Of a stretch of DNA of 64,000 nucleotides, positions 13,322 through 25,375 are shown one piece after another. The stretch's first letter is position 1, and every line of letters begins with the position of its first letter. The notes under the pieces were generated by a model. The model had not been told where the DNA came from. It worked only from the letters and a program-made list of their open reading frames with translations, and ran no database searches. This stretch comes from Lagopus muta (lineage: Eukaryota; Chordata; Aves; Galliformes; Phasianidae), in contig NC_064472.1 in the NCBI RefSeq assembly GCF_023343835.1, forward strand, positions 10,345,469 to 10,409,468, given 5' to 3'. The position numbers and the translations under genes are program-made.

Positions 13322-15095
13322 TCACAGAATCATGGAGTCATAGAATAGTTTGGGTTGGAAGGGACCTTTAAGATCAGCTATTTCCAACTCTCCGCTATAG
13401 GCAGGGACACCTCCCACTGGACCAGGTTGATTCAAGTTGATTGTCAGGCACTGGAATGGACTGCCCAGGGAGGTGGTGGAATCACCGACCCTGGGGGTGT
13501 TCAAGGAAAGACTGGATGTTGTGTTGAGGGACATGGTTTAGTGGGAGCTATTGGGAATAGGTGAACGGTTGGACTGGGTGATCTTTTAGGTCTTTTCCAA
13601 CCTTAGTGATTCTATGATTCTATCATTCTATGAAGTTACATCCTGCCTGGCCTTGAATGCTTCAAGGCAGGGGGCATCCGCATCTTCACTGGGCAACCTG
13701 CTGAGTGTCTCACCACCCTCACTGTAAAGAATTTCTTCCTGTATTTAGGAAGAAATATATTATATTTAATCTACCCTCTTCCAGTTTAAAACCATTTCTC
13801 CTTCTGTCACTACATGCCCTGATAAAAAGTCCATCTCCAGCTTTCCTATAGGCCCCATCAGGTACTGGAAGGCTGCTATAAGGTTCCCCTGGAGCCTTTT
13901 CTTCTTCAGGCTGAAGAGCCGCAGCTCCCTCAGCACGTCCTCACCGGGAAGGTGCTCCAGCCCTCTGATCATCTTCATGGCCTCTTCTGGACCTGTTCCA
14001 GCAGCTCCATGTCCTTCTTGTGTTGGGGGCTCCAGAACTGGGCATAGTGCTCCAGGTGAGCTCTCATGAGAGCTCATGAGAGAATAGAGGGGCAGACTCA
14101 CTTTCCTCAACCTATTGGTTACTTCAGTTTTCTTGATGCAACCCAGGATACAGTTGGCCTTCTGGGCTGCAAGTGCATATTGCTGGCTCATGTTGAATCT
14201 TTCATCAACTGACACCCCAAATCCTTCTCCCCAAGCCATTCTCTGCCCAAACTGTATCTGTGCTTGGGATTGCCCCAGGTCAGATGCAGGACCTTGCACT
14301 TGGCCTTGCTGAACTTCGTGAGGTTGGCATGGGCTCACCTCTCAAGCCTGTCCAAGTCCCTCTGGATAGCATCCCTTCCTTCTAGCATATCAACTGCACC
14401 TCTCAGGTTGGTGTTGTCTGCAAAATTGCTGAGGATGCACTTGATCCCACTGCCCATGTCACCTACAAAAATGTTAAATAGCACTGGTCCAAACTTCAGT
14501 CTTTGAGGAACACCACTTGTCACTTGTCTCCACTTGGACATTGAGCTGATGACCTCAACTCTCTGAATCTGACCATCCAGTCAATTTTTTATCCAGGGAG
14601 TGATATATCCATCAAATCCATTTTTCTCCAATTTGGTGACCATGATGACATGTGGGACAGTGAAAAATACTTTGCACAAATCCAAATAAATTATGTCAGT
14701 TGCTCTTCCTTTATCCACTGATGCTGTAAATCCATCATAAAAGGCAAACAAGTTTCTCAGGCATGATTCGCCCTTGGTGAAGCCACGTCAGTTACCACCA
14801 ATCACCTCGTCTTTATTTTCCATATGCGTTAGAAGGGCCTTCAGGATTATCTGTTCCATGACTTGCCAGGCACAGAGGTAAGACTGACTGGCCTTTAGTT
14901 CCCTGAATCTTCTTTTTGTCCCTTCTTGAAAATGGGGGTTATGTTTCCTGTTTTCCAATCAGTGGGAACTTCACCAGGCTGCCATGACCTCTCAAATATG
15001 ATGGATAGTGGCTTGGTAACTTCATCTGCCAGTTCCATCAGAACCTGTGGATAGATCTTGTTGAGTCCCATGCACTTTTGCACTTTCAGTTTCCT
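13322..15095 (-). pseudogene. Long CR1 LINE with decayed reverse transcriptase, interrupted by another CR1
   Basis: Inverted CR1 about 1.6 kb long without its insert. The 3' tail is at 13322 (CAGAATCATGGAGTCATAGA) and the element continues through 13636-15095. On the - strand pieces of ORF2 are legible: a segment with QVTSGVPQ and FGPVLFNIFVGDM, then the region that should carry the YADD/FADD catalytic box but reads FADN, so one catalytic aspartate is lost. An upstream segment reads EVPTDWKTGNITPIFKKG. Frameshifts and stops separate the pieces, so the element is dead. It lies inside a minisatellite. Confidence 0.88.
13436..13634 (+). mobile_element. Younger CR1 inserted into the inverted CR1
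   Basis: A + strand CR1 tail (GGCACTGGAATGGACTGCCC, then GATTCTATGATTCTATCATT) that interrupts the - strand element between ACCAGGTTGATTCAAGTT and ACATCCTGCCTGGCC. The outer element's text continues on the other side. AAGTT occurs at both junctions and could be a short target duplication. Confidence 0.85.
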
Positions 15096-15101
15096 TAATT
15101 G

Positions 15102-15242
15102 GTCAATCTCATGGAGATCACCATGTTTACCCCAAGAAGGCTATGTCTCAAGGGGTCACAAAGGAGGTCACATCTCATGAAGGTCACCATGATCACTCCA
15201 AGAAGATCGCATCCCATGGGGTCACCAAAGACACTCCAAAAG
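15102..15242. repeat. Minisatellite remnant, right part
   Basis: Two to three degenerate units of about 60 bp. Each carries GTCACATCTCATGAAGGTCACCA-like and CCAAGAAGATCGCATCCCAT-like text followed by GGGGTCACCAAAGA. They match the units left of the CR1 nest at 13217-13321. Confidence 0.7.
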
Positions 15243-16278
15243 CCATAGGTGACTGGGGGCATGTGGGAGCTGGCACCCACCAGGCACCCACCAGGCACCA
15301 CACTGCAGAAGGTGAATGTCACCAAATCCCGTGGTGTTCCTGCAGATGGGATGTGGTTTGTGGAATAACAAGCTTCACATGCCCCACAGAGGAGACTGCC
15401 ATCTTCCACCCCTTCTGCACCATTTCCAATGGAACTTACCTGCTCCTGGACACATCGGTGTCCTATGCCAGACTCATGATGCCACCTGTCAATTTAATTC
15501 CTTTGTTTTAGAAAAAGAATCAATTACAACAACAAAAAAATGAACAAATCAGGCATCATGTGTCCTTGCAGGTTGGTGCAGATCTCTGAGCTCCTTGCAG
15601 CTGTGATAATTTGACCCTCCTCCCAGCTCTGCAGAGCTCTGTACCACAGGATGATGAAATAAGGGGGGAGGATGGCATCATGGCCACCAAGCATGACTGC
15701 TGTACAACGGCAAGTCTTGCACCTGCCGATGCGACATGGCCACATGCCTCCTCCCCATGCCCCCCTCTTCCTCTTCTGCAGGCACAAAGATGAAAAAGAT
15801 AGGACAGCTTGGCCAAGGGGCATGGGGCATGCACAGCTCCAAGACCCATAAACAGACCACTGGGACCTTCTCAAAGCATACGGGTCCAATGAGGAGCCAC
15901 AGGTTGTAATACACAAAAAAAGGGTTTGTGTTGATAAGTGCAAAACATTTTTTCCTGTTTCCTCTATTTACTTCTCCTTTATGTCACTTGGAGCAGCCAG
16001 TGCATCTGCTAAGAGATCTCTGGTGAGGAAGAACACTGTGTCCTCACCCTCAAAGTGAGGTTTTTTTTTTTAATTTCTGACTTGTTTGTTTTCACTCTTC
16101 ATGTCAAAGTTCACCCTGCAGCTTTATCTATCCCTCCAGGCATATCCCTTGCACTACTACAGCACCTGGCACGTGACTGCAGATGAGCAGGAGAGGTTGT
16201 CCCCATATCATGGACCTGAAACCTACTCATCTTTATGGTGGTTTTCTTTCCCTGCTGCCAGCTAGAACTAAAGTGGGA
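15243..16278. other. Intergenic, no gene recognised
   Basis: Frames of 97-139 codons appear on both strands at once around 15500-15950, which is typical of chance in GC-richer DNA. They have no recognisable motif or splice structure. Confidence 0.5.
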
Positions 16279-16492
16279 TCATAGAATCACAGAATAATTA
16301 AGTTTGGAAAGACCAACAAGATCATCTTGTCCAACCATCAACCCATGCCTGTGACCACATCACAGTGCAACATCTACCCTTTTCTTGAATACCTTCAGGG
16401 ACAATTACTCCAATTACAATTACCAGCTTCCTGGGCAGCCTGACCACTCTTTCTGAGAATAAGTTTTTCCTAATATCCAACTTGAAACTGTA
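16279..16492 (-). mobile_element. CR1 LINE 3' fragment
   Basis: Inverted CR1. It begins ATCATAGAATCACAGAATAA, runs through GATCATCTTGTCCAACCATC and TTCCTGGGCAGCCTGACCAC, and ends near TTGAAACTGTATGACC. Confidence 0.87.
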
Positions 16493-17539
16493 TGACCCTT
16501 GGGTCAGCACAGTAATGGAGGAGTGCTCAGGGAGGACTACCAGCACCTCTCTAAGAGCTAGTTGCACCTATAGAAGAAGCTCTGAGCACCCCAAAAGGAG
16601 CACTGGTTGGCAGGAAGGAACAAGCCTCCTCCTCCTTCTGTGCAAGGTCATTGCCAACAGTATATTTCTTGCAGCCTTTCGTGGCAAAGATCTCCCACAG
16701 AGGGTACGCAGGGCAGCTGCAGATGACTTCCCATATCTGGGAGGGGGTGTTTTATTGCCTTTCCCATCTAAAAAAAGCAGAAAACATCACACCCTTCTCC
16801 TTTTGTGTATGTGTCTGTGTGTGAGAAAACGAAAACGAAAAGGAAATGAGCTCATTTCAGAGCAATAAACCGCAGAGCTTTTAAGTGAGATTACCTCATG
16901 CCATGTGATGACAACAGCCTTTCTCACCTTTAGTGATAAGCCAGCTGAACCACTGCTGTCAGTCTGCGACCACCCTGACATCTTTCACCCCAACACGGTT
17001 CCTGTCTGCCCTACTTTTCAGCTACTACAGCCTGCATAGGGACTGTTAATATAGAGGGAAGGATACTGTAGGATTAGCACTGACATGATGTGGTGCACAA
17101 ATCCTGAAGTGGAAGTAGTCCAGGTTCCATCCCCTGGATGCTCTGGTAGATTGGACTGCTGGTACTCACCCTAGAACCTTGGCTGTGTGTGCGGCCGATT
17201 CTGACGCTCATGAGATTTGGGCTGTGATTATCTACCCACAATACAATCACATGATTCTGTGCTTTTTATTCCAAAATAGACATCTTAAAATGAAACCCCA
17301 AACACATACTCTTTATTTTCTTGTTGCACCAAAGACATGACCCTGCAATGACTAAACACACCTAATCTTGTATTCACACAAATCACAACTGATTCCAATT
17401 GCAGAGGACAGCCAATACAATGTTGAGCATACTATCTGCCTCTTCCACATGTAGGACTCTAATTTTTACAGTGAAAAAGAGTTAAGGACTTACAATTTCA
17501 AAGGAGAAGGTTTCACAAAATATAATAAAATCACAGTTA
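16493..17539. other. Intergenic with an ISRE-like GAAA array
   Basis: No gene is supported. The only structured element is the array at 16824-16845; the rest is ordinary unique-looking DNA. Confidence 0.5.
16824..16845 (+). promoter_or_regulatory. ISRE/IRF-like GAAA array
   Basis: Four GAAA cores at 6-nt spacing (GAAAACGAAAACGAAAAG followed by GAAA), matching the GAAANNGAAA form bound by IRF proteins. The motif is certain in the sequence. It lies about 8.7 kb from the nearest recognised promoter, so function is unproven and simple-repeat origin is possible. Confidence 0.4.
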
Positions 17540-18930
17540 ACGCAGCTTAGGCTGGAATGAACCTGAAAAATCACCCAGTTCCAATCCCTGCCATGGGCTG
17601 GTTGCCCCCCACCAGCTCAGGCTGCCCAGGGTCTATTCCAACCCAGCCTTGAGCACCTCCAGGGATGGGGCACCACAGGGCACCATCTCTGGGCAGCAGT
17701 GCCAGGACTTACCACTGTCTCTATGAAATACTTTCCTCTGACTTCTAATCTAAGTTTTCCCTGTTTTAGTTTAAAACCATATCCTCTTGTCCTATCACTT
17801 TCTACTTGTGTAAAAAATTAATTTCCCTCCTGTTTATAATTTCCCTTTAAATACTGGAAGGCTGACACAAGGTCTCCCAGAGCCTTCTTTTCTCCTGACT
17901 GAACAAGACCATCTCCCTCAGCCTTTCTTCATGAGATTGGTGTTCCAGCCTTCTGAGCATCCCCATGGCCTTCCTCTGTACCCACTCCAACAGCTTCACA
18001 TCTTTCTCGGGCTTATGTTACATTTTTCATTTAGCAGGATGTCAAAGTCCTCCTCTGCAGGGCTGCTTCTCTTGGTCTGTATACATATCTGGAATTGCTC
18101 CAACTCACGTGCACGTGGCGCGGGCCTTGTTCCAACTCACTAGGTTCAGATGAGCCCATCTTTCAAGGTAGCTCAACTCCCTTTGGATGGTATCCCTTCC
18201 TTCTGCCGTATCAACTGCCCCACTCAGCTTTGTGTCATCCGCAAACTTGTTGAAGGGGCACTTGATCACACTTCTATGTAATTAATAGAGATGTTAATGA
18301 GAACCTGCCCCAAGACAGACCCCTGGGGGACACCACTCATCACCGGCCTCCACATGGACGTAGAGCTACTGAGCACAACCCTCTGGCTGAGATCATCCAG
18401 CCAATTCTTTATCCATTGAATAGTCACTCTTCAAACCCACATCTCTCCAGTTTAGAGACATGGATGTGTTGTAGGACCATATCAAAAGCCTTCACAACTT
18501 ATATGACATCAATTTCTTTTCCTTTGTTCACAGATGCCATCACTCCATCACAGAATGCCACTAGATGAGTCAGGCTGTTTCTGCCCTTGATGAAGCTATG
18601 CTGGCTGCCTCAGATCACCTGCTGATCCCTTATGTGCCTTAACATCTCTTCCAGGAGGATCTGATCCATCATCTCACAGGCAGAGAAGCGAAGCTCACTG
18701 TGCTGTTGCTCCTTGGGTCGTCCTTTCTTTTTTTAAAAAAGGGAGTGATGTTTCCCCTTTCCCAATCACCGGGGACTTTGCCTGACAGCCTCAACTTTTC
18801 AAATACGATGGAGCATGCATGGCTTGGCAGCCATATCAGTCAGTTCGTTCAGAACCCTGGGATGCATGGACTTGTCCACATTTAGTCTTAACAAGGTGGT
18901 CTTGGACTTGCTCCTCTCTCACTGGTTGGG
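17540..18930 (-). mobile_element. Long inverted CR1 LINE, decayed
   Basis: About 1.4 kb of CR1 in - orientation. It contains the 3' UTR (CAATCCCTGCCATGGGCTGG, then CTCCAGGGATGGGGCACCAC) and then ORF2 remnants that parallel the copy at 13.6-15.1 kb: CAAGACAGACCCCTGGGGGA, then CCAATTCTTTATCCATTGAA, then ATGAAGCTATGCTGGCTGCC. No long frame survives. Confidence 0.87.
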
Positions 18931-19833
18931 ATTTTGCTCTCCTGCTTCCCACACAGAGGATCAGCTTTCCCACTTCAAAACTGGTTTGTGGGATTTAGGG
19001 GAATAAGTGATTCTTTATTCAATTGGAGATGACTCAAACAAAGCTCAGCATAGAGAAAGCATTGCTCAGACTAGGGTGACCATCTTCTAACCAAGCACAG
19101 TCACTCCTGTCCCACCTGAAAAGCACTGGCAAGGCACAGAGGAGGTGCTGCAGCACTCCCCAAGCACAAGGATGGCTTGCTGCTACATATGGAATCCCAG
19201 CTCACCATGCTGGTGTCCAGCAAAGGTGCCTTGAATTCCTCAGTTCTCCTATTAACTTTCTTTAAGGCACCAGCATGTCAGGAAAGAACCAAGCATCTCA
19301 TCTGTGGGATTTCCCTTGTTTATTTCATTCCTACATCTGATGTACTGACTTTATGCATCATGGCAGAGTGCAGAGGACATTGTGGGGAATGTGGGAAAGG
19401 AATTAGCCTGAGCATTAGAATAAAAATTGTTGATAGGCACTGAGCTGAAATTGAATAGAACACATTCAGATAACCATCAACAACCATAAGCATGATCCTC
19501 AGAAAGAGCAAAAAACTGAGTGGTGAAGGTGCAGCTGCATTAACAGTCTTAGTAATGTTTGCAAAGTCACCCTGCAAACACTCCACTCCAGTCTGATAAA
19601 TGGTGATGAAAGCCAACATTTACTTTACTAATATCTGCTTGTTCTGGATAGCATTTACCAGGACTGGCCTTCATGAGGATATAAGAAAATTGTTATCACC
19701 ACAAGTGCTGAAACCTACTTAACAAACAACCTACTGAATTTTGCATGCTCTTATGGTGGGTTCTTTTAAACTCTTTAGAAAGCATTTTCGTGACCACCAA
19801 TAGTGTGAACTGAGAACGGTCTCACATGGATCG
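18931..19833. other. Intergenic, no gene recognised
   Basis: Unique-looking DNA between CR1 copies. Short frames on both strands near 19177-19619 overlap each other and show nothing recognisable. Confidence 0.5.
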
Positions 19834-20440
19834 ATAGAATCATTAAGGTCAGAAAAGATCATCTAGTCCAGCTTTTCACCACTACTTTTTCACTACTACT
19901 TTTTCACTGCCCACTGAGTCATGTCCCTCAGTACCAATTCTGTTCCAGTGCCCAGCTACTCTTTTGGAGACAGATCTTTACTAATATCTAACCCAAACCT
20001 TTCCTGGCACAAGTTGAGGACATTACCTCTTGTTCTATTGCTGTTACTGGGAGAAGGGGCTGATTCCCACCCCGCCACAGCCTCCTTTAAGGGAGTTGAA
20101 GAGAGTGATAAGGTATCCTCTGAGCCTCAACTGCAGACTGAACAGTCCCTGTTCCCTCAGCCAATCCCCTGTGCTCCAGACCCCTCATGGCTTTGTTGCC
20201 CTTCTCTGGACACACTCCATGGCCTCAATACCTTTCTTGTAGTGAAGGTCCCAAAACTGAACATAGTATTTGAGGCACAGCCCTACCAGCAAGAATACAG
20301 AGGGACATCCCTGCTCCTGCTGGCAACACAATTTCTGATCCAAGCCAGGATGCTGTGGCCTTCTTGGTCACATAGGCACACTGCTGGCTCCTGTTCAGCC
20401 AAGCATTGACCAAAAGCCCCAGATCCTTTCCCACTGCACG
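19834..20440 (-). mobile_element. Inverted CR1 LINE fragment
   Basis: It opens at the 3' tail (ATAGAATCATTAAGGTCAGA, then GATCATCTAGTCCAGC) and runs through the 3' UTR to AAAGCCCCAGATCCTTTCCC. A 162-codon + strand frame lies wholly within it and is a repeat artefact. Confidence 0.85.
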
Positions 20441-20509
20441 TAGTAAATTTAGAACTGATAATATAACAATTTTAGAAAATTCAAGGAAATTCAGTCAAAT
20501 AAGTCATCG

Positions 20510-21310
20510 TGGAATCATAGAATCATTGAATGGCATAGCCTGAAAGCTATGGGAAAAAGCTCTGGGAAAGCCAACCCAGCCCCAAACCCTGCTTGCTGTG
20601 GGCTGGCTGCCTCCCACCATCTCAGGCTGCACAGTGCCCTATCCAATCCACCCTAAGTACCTCCAGGGATGGGACATCCACAGCTGCTCCGGGCAGCTTG
20701 TGTCAGTGCCTTAACATCTTCAGTGTGTAAAAATTCTATTATGAATCTCCCCTCTTTAAGTCTAAAACAGTTCTCCCTTGTCCTATCACAATCTGTCCCT
20801 GTAAAAAGTTAGTCCCCTTCCTGTTTATAATCTTCCTTTTAATAGTGGAAGGCCATAGTAAGGTCTCCTGAAAGCCTTCTCTTGGATATCCAAGATCAGC
20901 TCCCATAGCCTTTCCTCATAGAAGAGGTGTCTCATCCTTTGAGCATCTTTGTGGACCTCCTCTACCCCCACTCCAACAGCACACCTTTCTTGTGTTGGCC
21001 CCACACCTGGATGTGGTAATGCAGATGGGGCCTCATGAAGGCAGAGCAGAAGGGGACAGTCTCTTCCCTTTCCGTCCTGCTACGCCTCTATGGATGCATC
21101 CCAGGGTAGTGTTGGCCTTCTGACCTGGAAGCTTAGACTGCTGCCTTGTGTTAAGTCTTTCACCCACCAGAACGTTAAAGTCCTCCCCTGCTCTCAGTCC
21201 TCCCAGTCTGTCCACATACCTGAGACTGCCTCGATCAAGGGGCAGCACCTGGTACTTGGCCTCATTGAACCTCATTTGATTCACACTGGCCCACTTTTCT
21301 CAGTTACTTC
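20510..21310 (-). mobile_element. Inverted CR1 LINE fragment
   Basis: A second inverted CR1 directly after the previous one. The tail is GGAATCATAGAATCATTGAA, followed by CCTCCAGGGATGGGACATCC and the ORF2-end text GGGGCAGCACCTGGTACTTG. A - strand frame at 21033-21284 is ORF2 debris. Confidence 0.86.
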
Positions 21311-21879
21311 TTTATCAAAGAGCACACACTCAATATAAACTACCTTGCTCTCAAGCTATGTTGAGGAGTGGCTCTGGTACCCAACCACATCCTCAACCAA
21401 ACATTATTGCTGACAGCAGGACAACTGCCCCTGCTTGTGGTGAGCACCAGGCCAGAAACATTCCAGTCATCCTTCATTCTTCACCCCCCAAAAAATGAAT
21501 GCAGCTTGTTTGGCATACAGACGGTCATGGAGAAGATAGGTGTTCACCCACCTGTCAGTGGGAAAGCACTGCTGTACATGAATAAGGTGTTCACCTTGAG
21601 GAAATACATGGCTGAGCTTCCAAGGAAAGCAGGCAAGGAAAACAGCAAAGGAGGGAGGGTCTATGGTTAGTGGTAGGGAAATTAGGTAATATTTAAACAG
21701 CTGATAAGTTGGGTGTAACTGGAGTTCTCCTTCATTTCTTATCTGATGCTAGATCACTCCAGCAACTCAAAGAGGAATTAATTATTTTACATGACTGTGT
21801 GAATCTGCACTGACATCTTCCTTTGTGGGTGTGGAAATGCAGGGGAGCCCCTGGCTCCACAGTGTAGAAAGAGAGGATG
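21311..21879. other. Intergenic, no gene recognised
   Basis: A + strand frame of 100 codons (21368-21670) has no recognisable domain and no convincing splice or promoter context. I leave it uncalled. Confidence 0.5.
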
Positions 21880-22037
21880 AAGGCAATGCCCAGGGCAGTG
21901 GTGGTGTCCCAGTTCTTCAAAACATGTGGACAGGGCATCAAGGGATGTGGCCTAGTGATGGGACTCAGTAGGTCAGGCTGATAGTTGGACTGGGGGATCA
22001 TGAAGGTCATTCTCAGCCTACATGATTCCATGATTTT
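21880..22037 (+). mobile_element. CR1 LINE tail
   Basis: Diverged + strand CR1: GCCCAGGGCAGTGGTGGTGT, then GGACTGGGGGATCATGAAGG and ACATGATTCCATGATT at the end. Confidence 0.78.
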
Positions 22038-23324
22038 ACTTCTAACAGCAAGAGCCAGCCCAGCAGGACAGCTAACAGGAACCAACAGGAAGAGCCATTT
22101 CAGCAGTGAAAAAAACCCAATGGCCTGAATGCCCAGCACAACAGCCACCACAGCCACCATGCACTGGCATGGCTGCACCCACTGCGCTCCGGATGACCTT
22201 TGGCTCACAGCCCTGGCAGCGCAGCTCCGCTTCCTGCTCCAGCACTCACTGCAGGAGCCGCCGAGATGTAGTCTGCAGAAAGAGGAAGGGAGAGAGCAGC
22301 ACACAGCCCCTCGGTGAGTACAGAGCAACGAGCACCGGGCTGCAGGACTCAATAGTGAAAGATCCTTGTAACGAAGCAGTCGCAGTGATTTATTTAACTT
22401 TATAGAGAGGCGCTGCTCAAAGCTGATTCAGCACAAGCATTAAAGTTTAGAGAAAAAAACACTTGCTTTCCTTTCACTCCTGCTTGTTTTCATTTCTGCA
22501 GCATTCGTTTTCCTTTCATCACATCTGCCCACTGGCATTAGTCATGCTGCAGGTTGGTCACGCGCTGCTCTTGATCCCCAGTGCTGCTCAGACCGCAATG
22601 CCTGACACCAGCACGACTCCACGCACTGCATCTTGGGATTCTCCCTTCCCAGCTGCACAATCCCTCAACCCTCAGTTGCTGATAAGCAGAAAAATGGCTC
22701 TGAGGTCCGGGGCTGCTCACCACTGCTCCCACCCATTTCCCCCAGGCTGTGCCTACGGGGGTCCCATGGCCCACAAGCTTTCAAGACCACTCTAAGGAGC
22801 AGTCTCCTGGGGCACTGCTCTTCCCACCGCCATGCTGCTTTGTTTAGAGGAACTGAAACCAAACATGTCAGAGCTCATTGGCAGTCTGTAACCACAGCAG
22901 GCTATTTTTCACTCTGCCACACTGTGCAAAGCAAAGAGTGGCCCCTGGCCACAGCCTCACTGTCCACCAGCACCCAGCAAGCTCCTCCTGTGGCAGTGGG
23001 CTCCCTTCCCTGCATGTAGGAGGGCTGCAGTGGCAGGACATGCAAAGTTAAACACTGCAGGAGCTCTGACTTCTTAAACCAGTCTGCACACTGAAGTTTC
23101 CCACTCTTCTTATTGCCCTACCACCGTTCTCAAGAAACAGAAAGAAATAAATGAACCTTGCCAATCAGCTAGTCTACTGATCTGTGCCCCACTGCTCTGG
23201 CAGGGAGAAGCGTCTCCTCTCCTGCATATGTTCAAAAGAAGAGAGTCTGTCTCTTGGTGCTGCTGCAGGGGCAGTAGGATGAGCTACCTCTAAAGGCTCT
23301 TCCCCTTTTTGGCAAGGGAGCCTT
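22038..23324. other. Intergenic with a small GC-rich patch
   Basis: A GC-richer patch with scattered CpG lies at about 22140-22320, but no gene can be built from it. Overlapping + and - frames of 99-206 codons cover the same bases; the longest (- strand, 21732-22352) also runs through the CR1 tail, so it is not a gene. Confidence 0.5.
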
Positions 23325-23788
23325 GCTAAGCTGGGCAGATGCTCAGAGGATGGAGCATCTCTTCTATGAAGAAGGGCTGAGAGAGTTGGTCTTGACAGCA
23401 TGGAGAAGAGAAGGCTGCACAGATAGCTCACTATGGCCTTCCAGTGCTTGAAGGGAGATTATAAGCAGAAGAGGGACTGACTTTTTACGCAGTCTGACAG
23501 TTGATAGGACAAGGGGGAAGGGCTTAAAACTAAAAGAGGGGAGATAGATAGAGCTAGATTAGCTACTAAGGAGAAATTCTTGACTCACAGAGCAGTGATG
23601 TCCTGGCACAGACTTTCTGGAGTAGCTGTGGTGCCCCATCCCTGGAGATGCTCAAGGCCAGGCTGGATGGGGCCCTGGCCTGCTTGAGCTGGTGGGGGGC
23701 AACCAGCCCACGGCAGGGGTTGGGGCTGTGGAGGCTTTGAGGTCCCTTTTAGTTCAAGTCATAAAGTGATTCCATGATTCTGTGATAT
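23325..23788 (+). mobile_element. CR1 LINE 3' fragment
   Basis: + strand CR1. It contains GAGGATGGAGCATCTCTTCT, GAGAAGAGAAGGCTGCACAG, AGGCCAGGCTGGATGGGGCC and the end ATTCCATGATTCTGTGA. It is the last CR1 before the island at 25.3 kb. Confidence 0.88.
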
Positions 23789-25269
23789 ATCAAGATAGAA
23801 GGGCACTGGTTTTTATGCCTGAGTAGTATGTCTCTCTCCAAATCCACACAGGAGAGCAAAATTTTTCTAGCCCTGCCTAAACGAGATAAATAAATGCTCA
23901 CAGCAATTCTTCTTTCCATGCTTTGCCCCTCTGTTCCTCTTCCTCACTTTTTGTTCTGTGGGAAGGAAAACACAGAGGGCCAGTGTGTCCCTGTTCCCTG
24001 TGCTGCTGAAGCTGCTGAGCATCACTGTTCATGGGGTTGTGAACAGTGCACAGTGCTGCCCAAGGGATACCCGCCACAAGGGCAACGCATCCCAGGGCTG
24101 CTTGCTGCCTTCCCACCACCTAAACTCAACAGACCTGTTTGGAGATAGTTTCTCCCATAACAGGAATCAAAGGTCAAAGGGCAGCTTTCCCCATATGGGC
24201 CTGCATTACAAACACACATGTTGGTGTGGATGTGAAATGAACGCAAAAATATCACGTCTAGCCAATAAGCTTATATACCATGTAGGTTTTATATTAAAAG
24301 GTGAGAGATGAGGGCAATGCATTCTCAGACAGAGGAAAGTGCCAATGGGCACTGACATCTGGTGTGCCTGCTCAGTGCAGCTCACGGTGCTGCAGCCTCA
24401 GCTGTGCAAAATCCACATCTCGCTGTGGATTCCATCAGGACACCCCAAGACAAACAGGGAAAAGGGGCTCTGAGCTGAGCTGGTGAAGTTTCCTCTTCCC
24501 ACAGACAGCAGATCCATCAGCTTTGTGGACACTTGCTCCAGAGGCTCTGATCCCACAGGGAAGCGCTTCCTGACTGCCCTGTTGCAGCGTCTTTTCCTGC
24601 TTGTAATGTTGCAGTGCGAAAGGTGGGTATGCACTGCACCCAACCACAAATCAGCTCTTTGTTATGTCCAGCCCTTCTTATTCTCTTTCTCTTCTTTTCG
24701 TTTTCGTGTAAACACAAACTATCCTGCAGACGGGTGACTCACTCACAGACCTCTGGCAGCTCTCCCAAAAGTATGCTACAATCACAAAGTCACGAGGGCC
24801 ACACGGTAATTTTGGCTTTTCTTCCGCGTAGCACAACTTGCAATTGCAGGTGAGCACCCGAGGCTGCCGGGGCCGCCCGGGCACTGTGCGAGGGTCCAGC
24901 AGCAGGAAAGGACCCCGAGCTGCAGGTGTGGGTCAGCTCCTTTTGTTCCACCTGGTTTGAGGACAAGGTCACCAACCTTAGAAGACTGTGCCAGGAGTAC
25001 CTGCTGGCTAACAGTGGGCAGAGGTCCCTTCACGTCGCTTTGCCCACCATAGGCACATTCAGTCACTAGCTGCTGCTTGCCCACATCCTACTCCTCCGCG
25101 CCTCTGTGCCAAGCACAGTCCATCCTTCCACCCCTCATTGCCCATGCACTCCACCGCATTCCTCCACCCTTTTTTAACACGAGCACACCTCCCTCCTTCT
25201 CTCCCTGCCGGAAGACACAGCCTTCCATCCCTCATACCCATCCCCTTCCCCCCAACACACCCCATCCCT
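23789..25269. other. Upstream flank of the NOXA-like gene
   Basis: No coding gene is supported. The sequence becomes steadily pyrimidine- and GC-richer toward 25.2 kb, with C/T-rich tracts at 25080-25290. It carries the ISRE-like motif at 24694-24705. The frames here overlap on both strands and look like chance. Confidence 0.5.
24694..24705 (-). promoter_or_regulatory. ISRE/IRF-like element upstream of PMAIP1
   Basis: On the - strand this reads GAAAACGAAAAG, two GAAA cores with correct 6-nt phasing for an IRF site. It lies about 830 bp upstream of the NOXA-like start codon. NOXA is known in mammals to be induced through IRF proteins during antiviral signalling, which makes the position plausible. 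No binding is shown. Confidence 0.4.
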
Positions 25270-25375
25270 CCACGCTCCGCGCCACGCTTTATTTCGGCAC
25301 ACCGCCACCGGCCCGGGCGCGCTCCGACACGCTCCCGCCACGGGCCGGGGGGGGGAGGGATTCCCGCGCAGTTCG

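Noticed and set aside
19921-20409. 162-codon + strand frame
   Set aside because: Lies wholly inside an inverted CR1 3' UTR.
21732-22352. 206-codon - strand frame
   Set aside because: Runs through a + strand CR1 tail and overlaps other frames; no motif or splice support.
25356-25365. Possible NF-kappaB site AGGGATTCCC
   Set aside because: One base off the usual decamer and in a G/C-rich tract where such matches arise easily; too weak to annotate.
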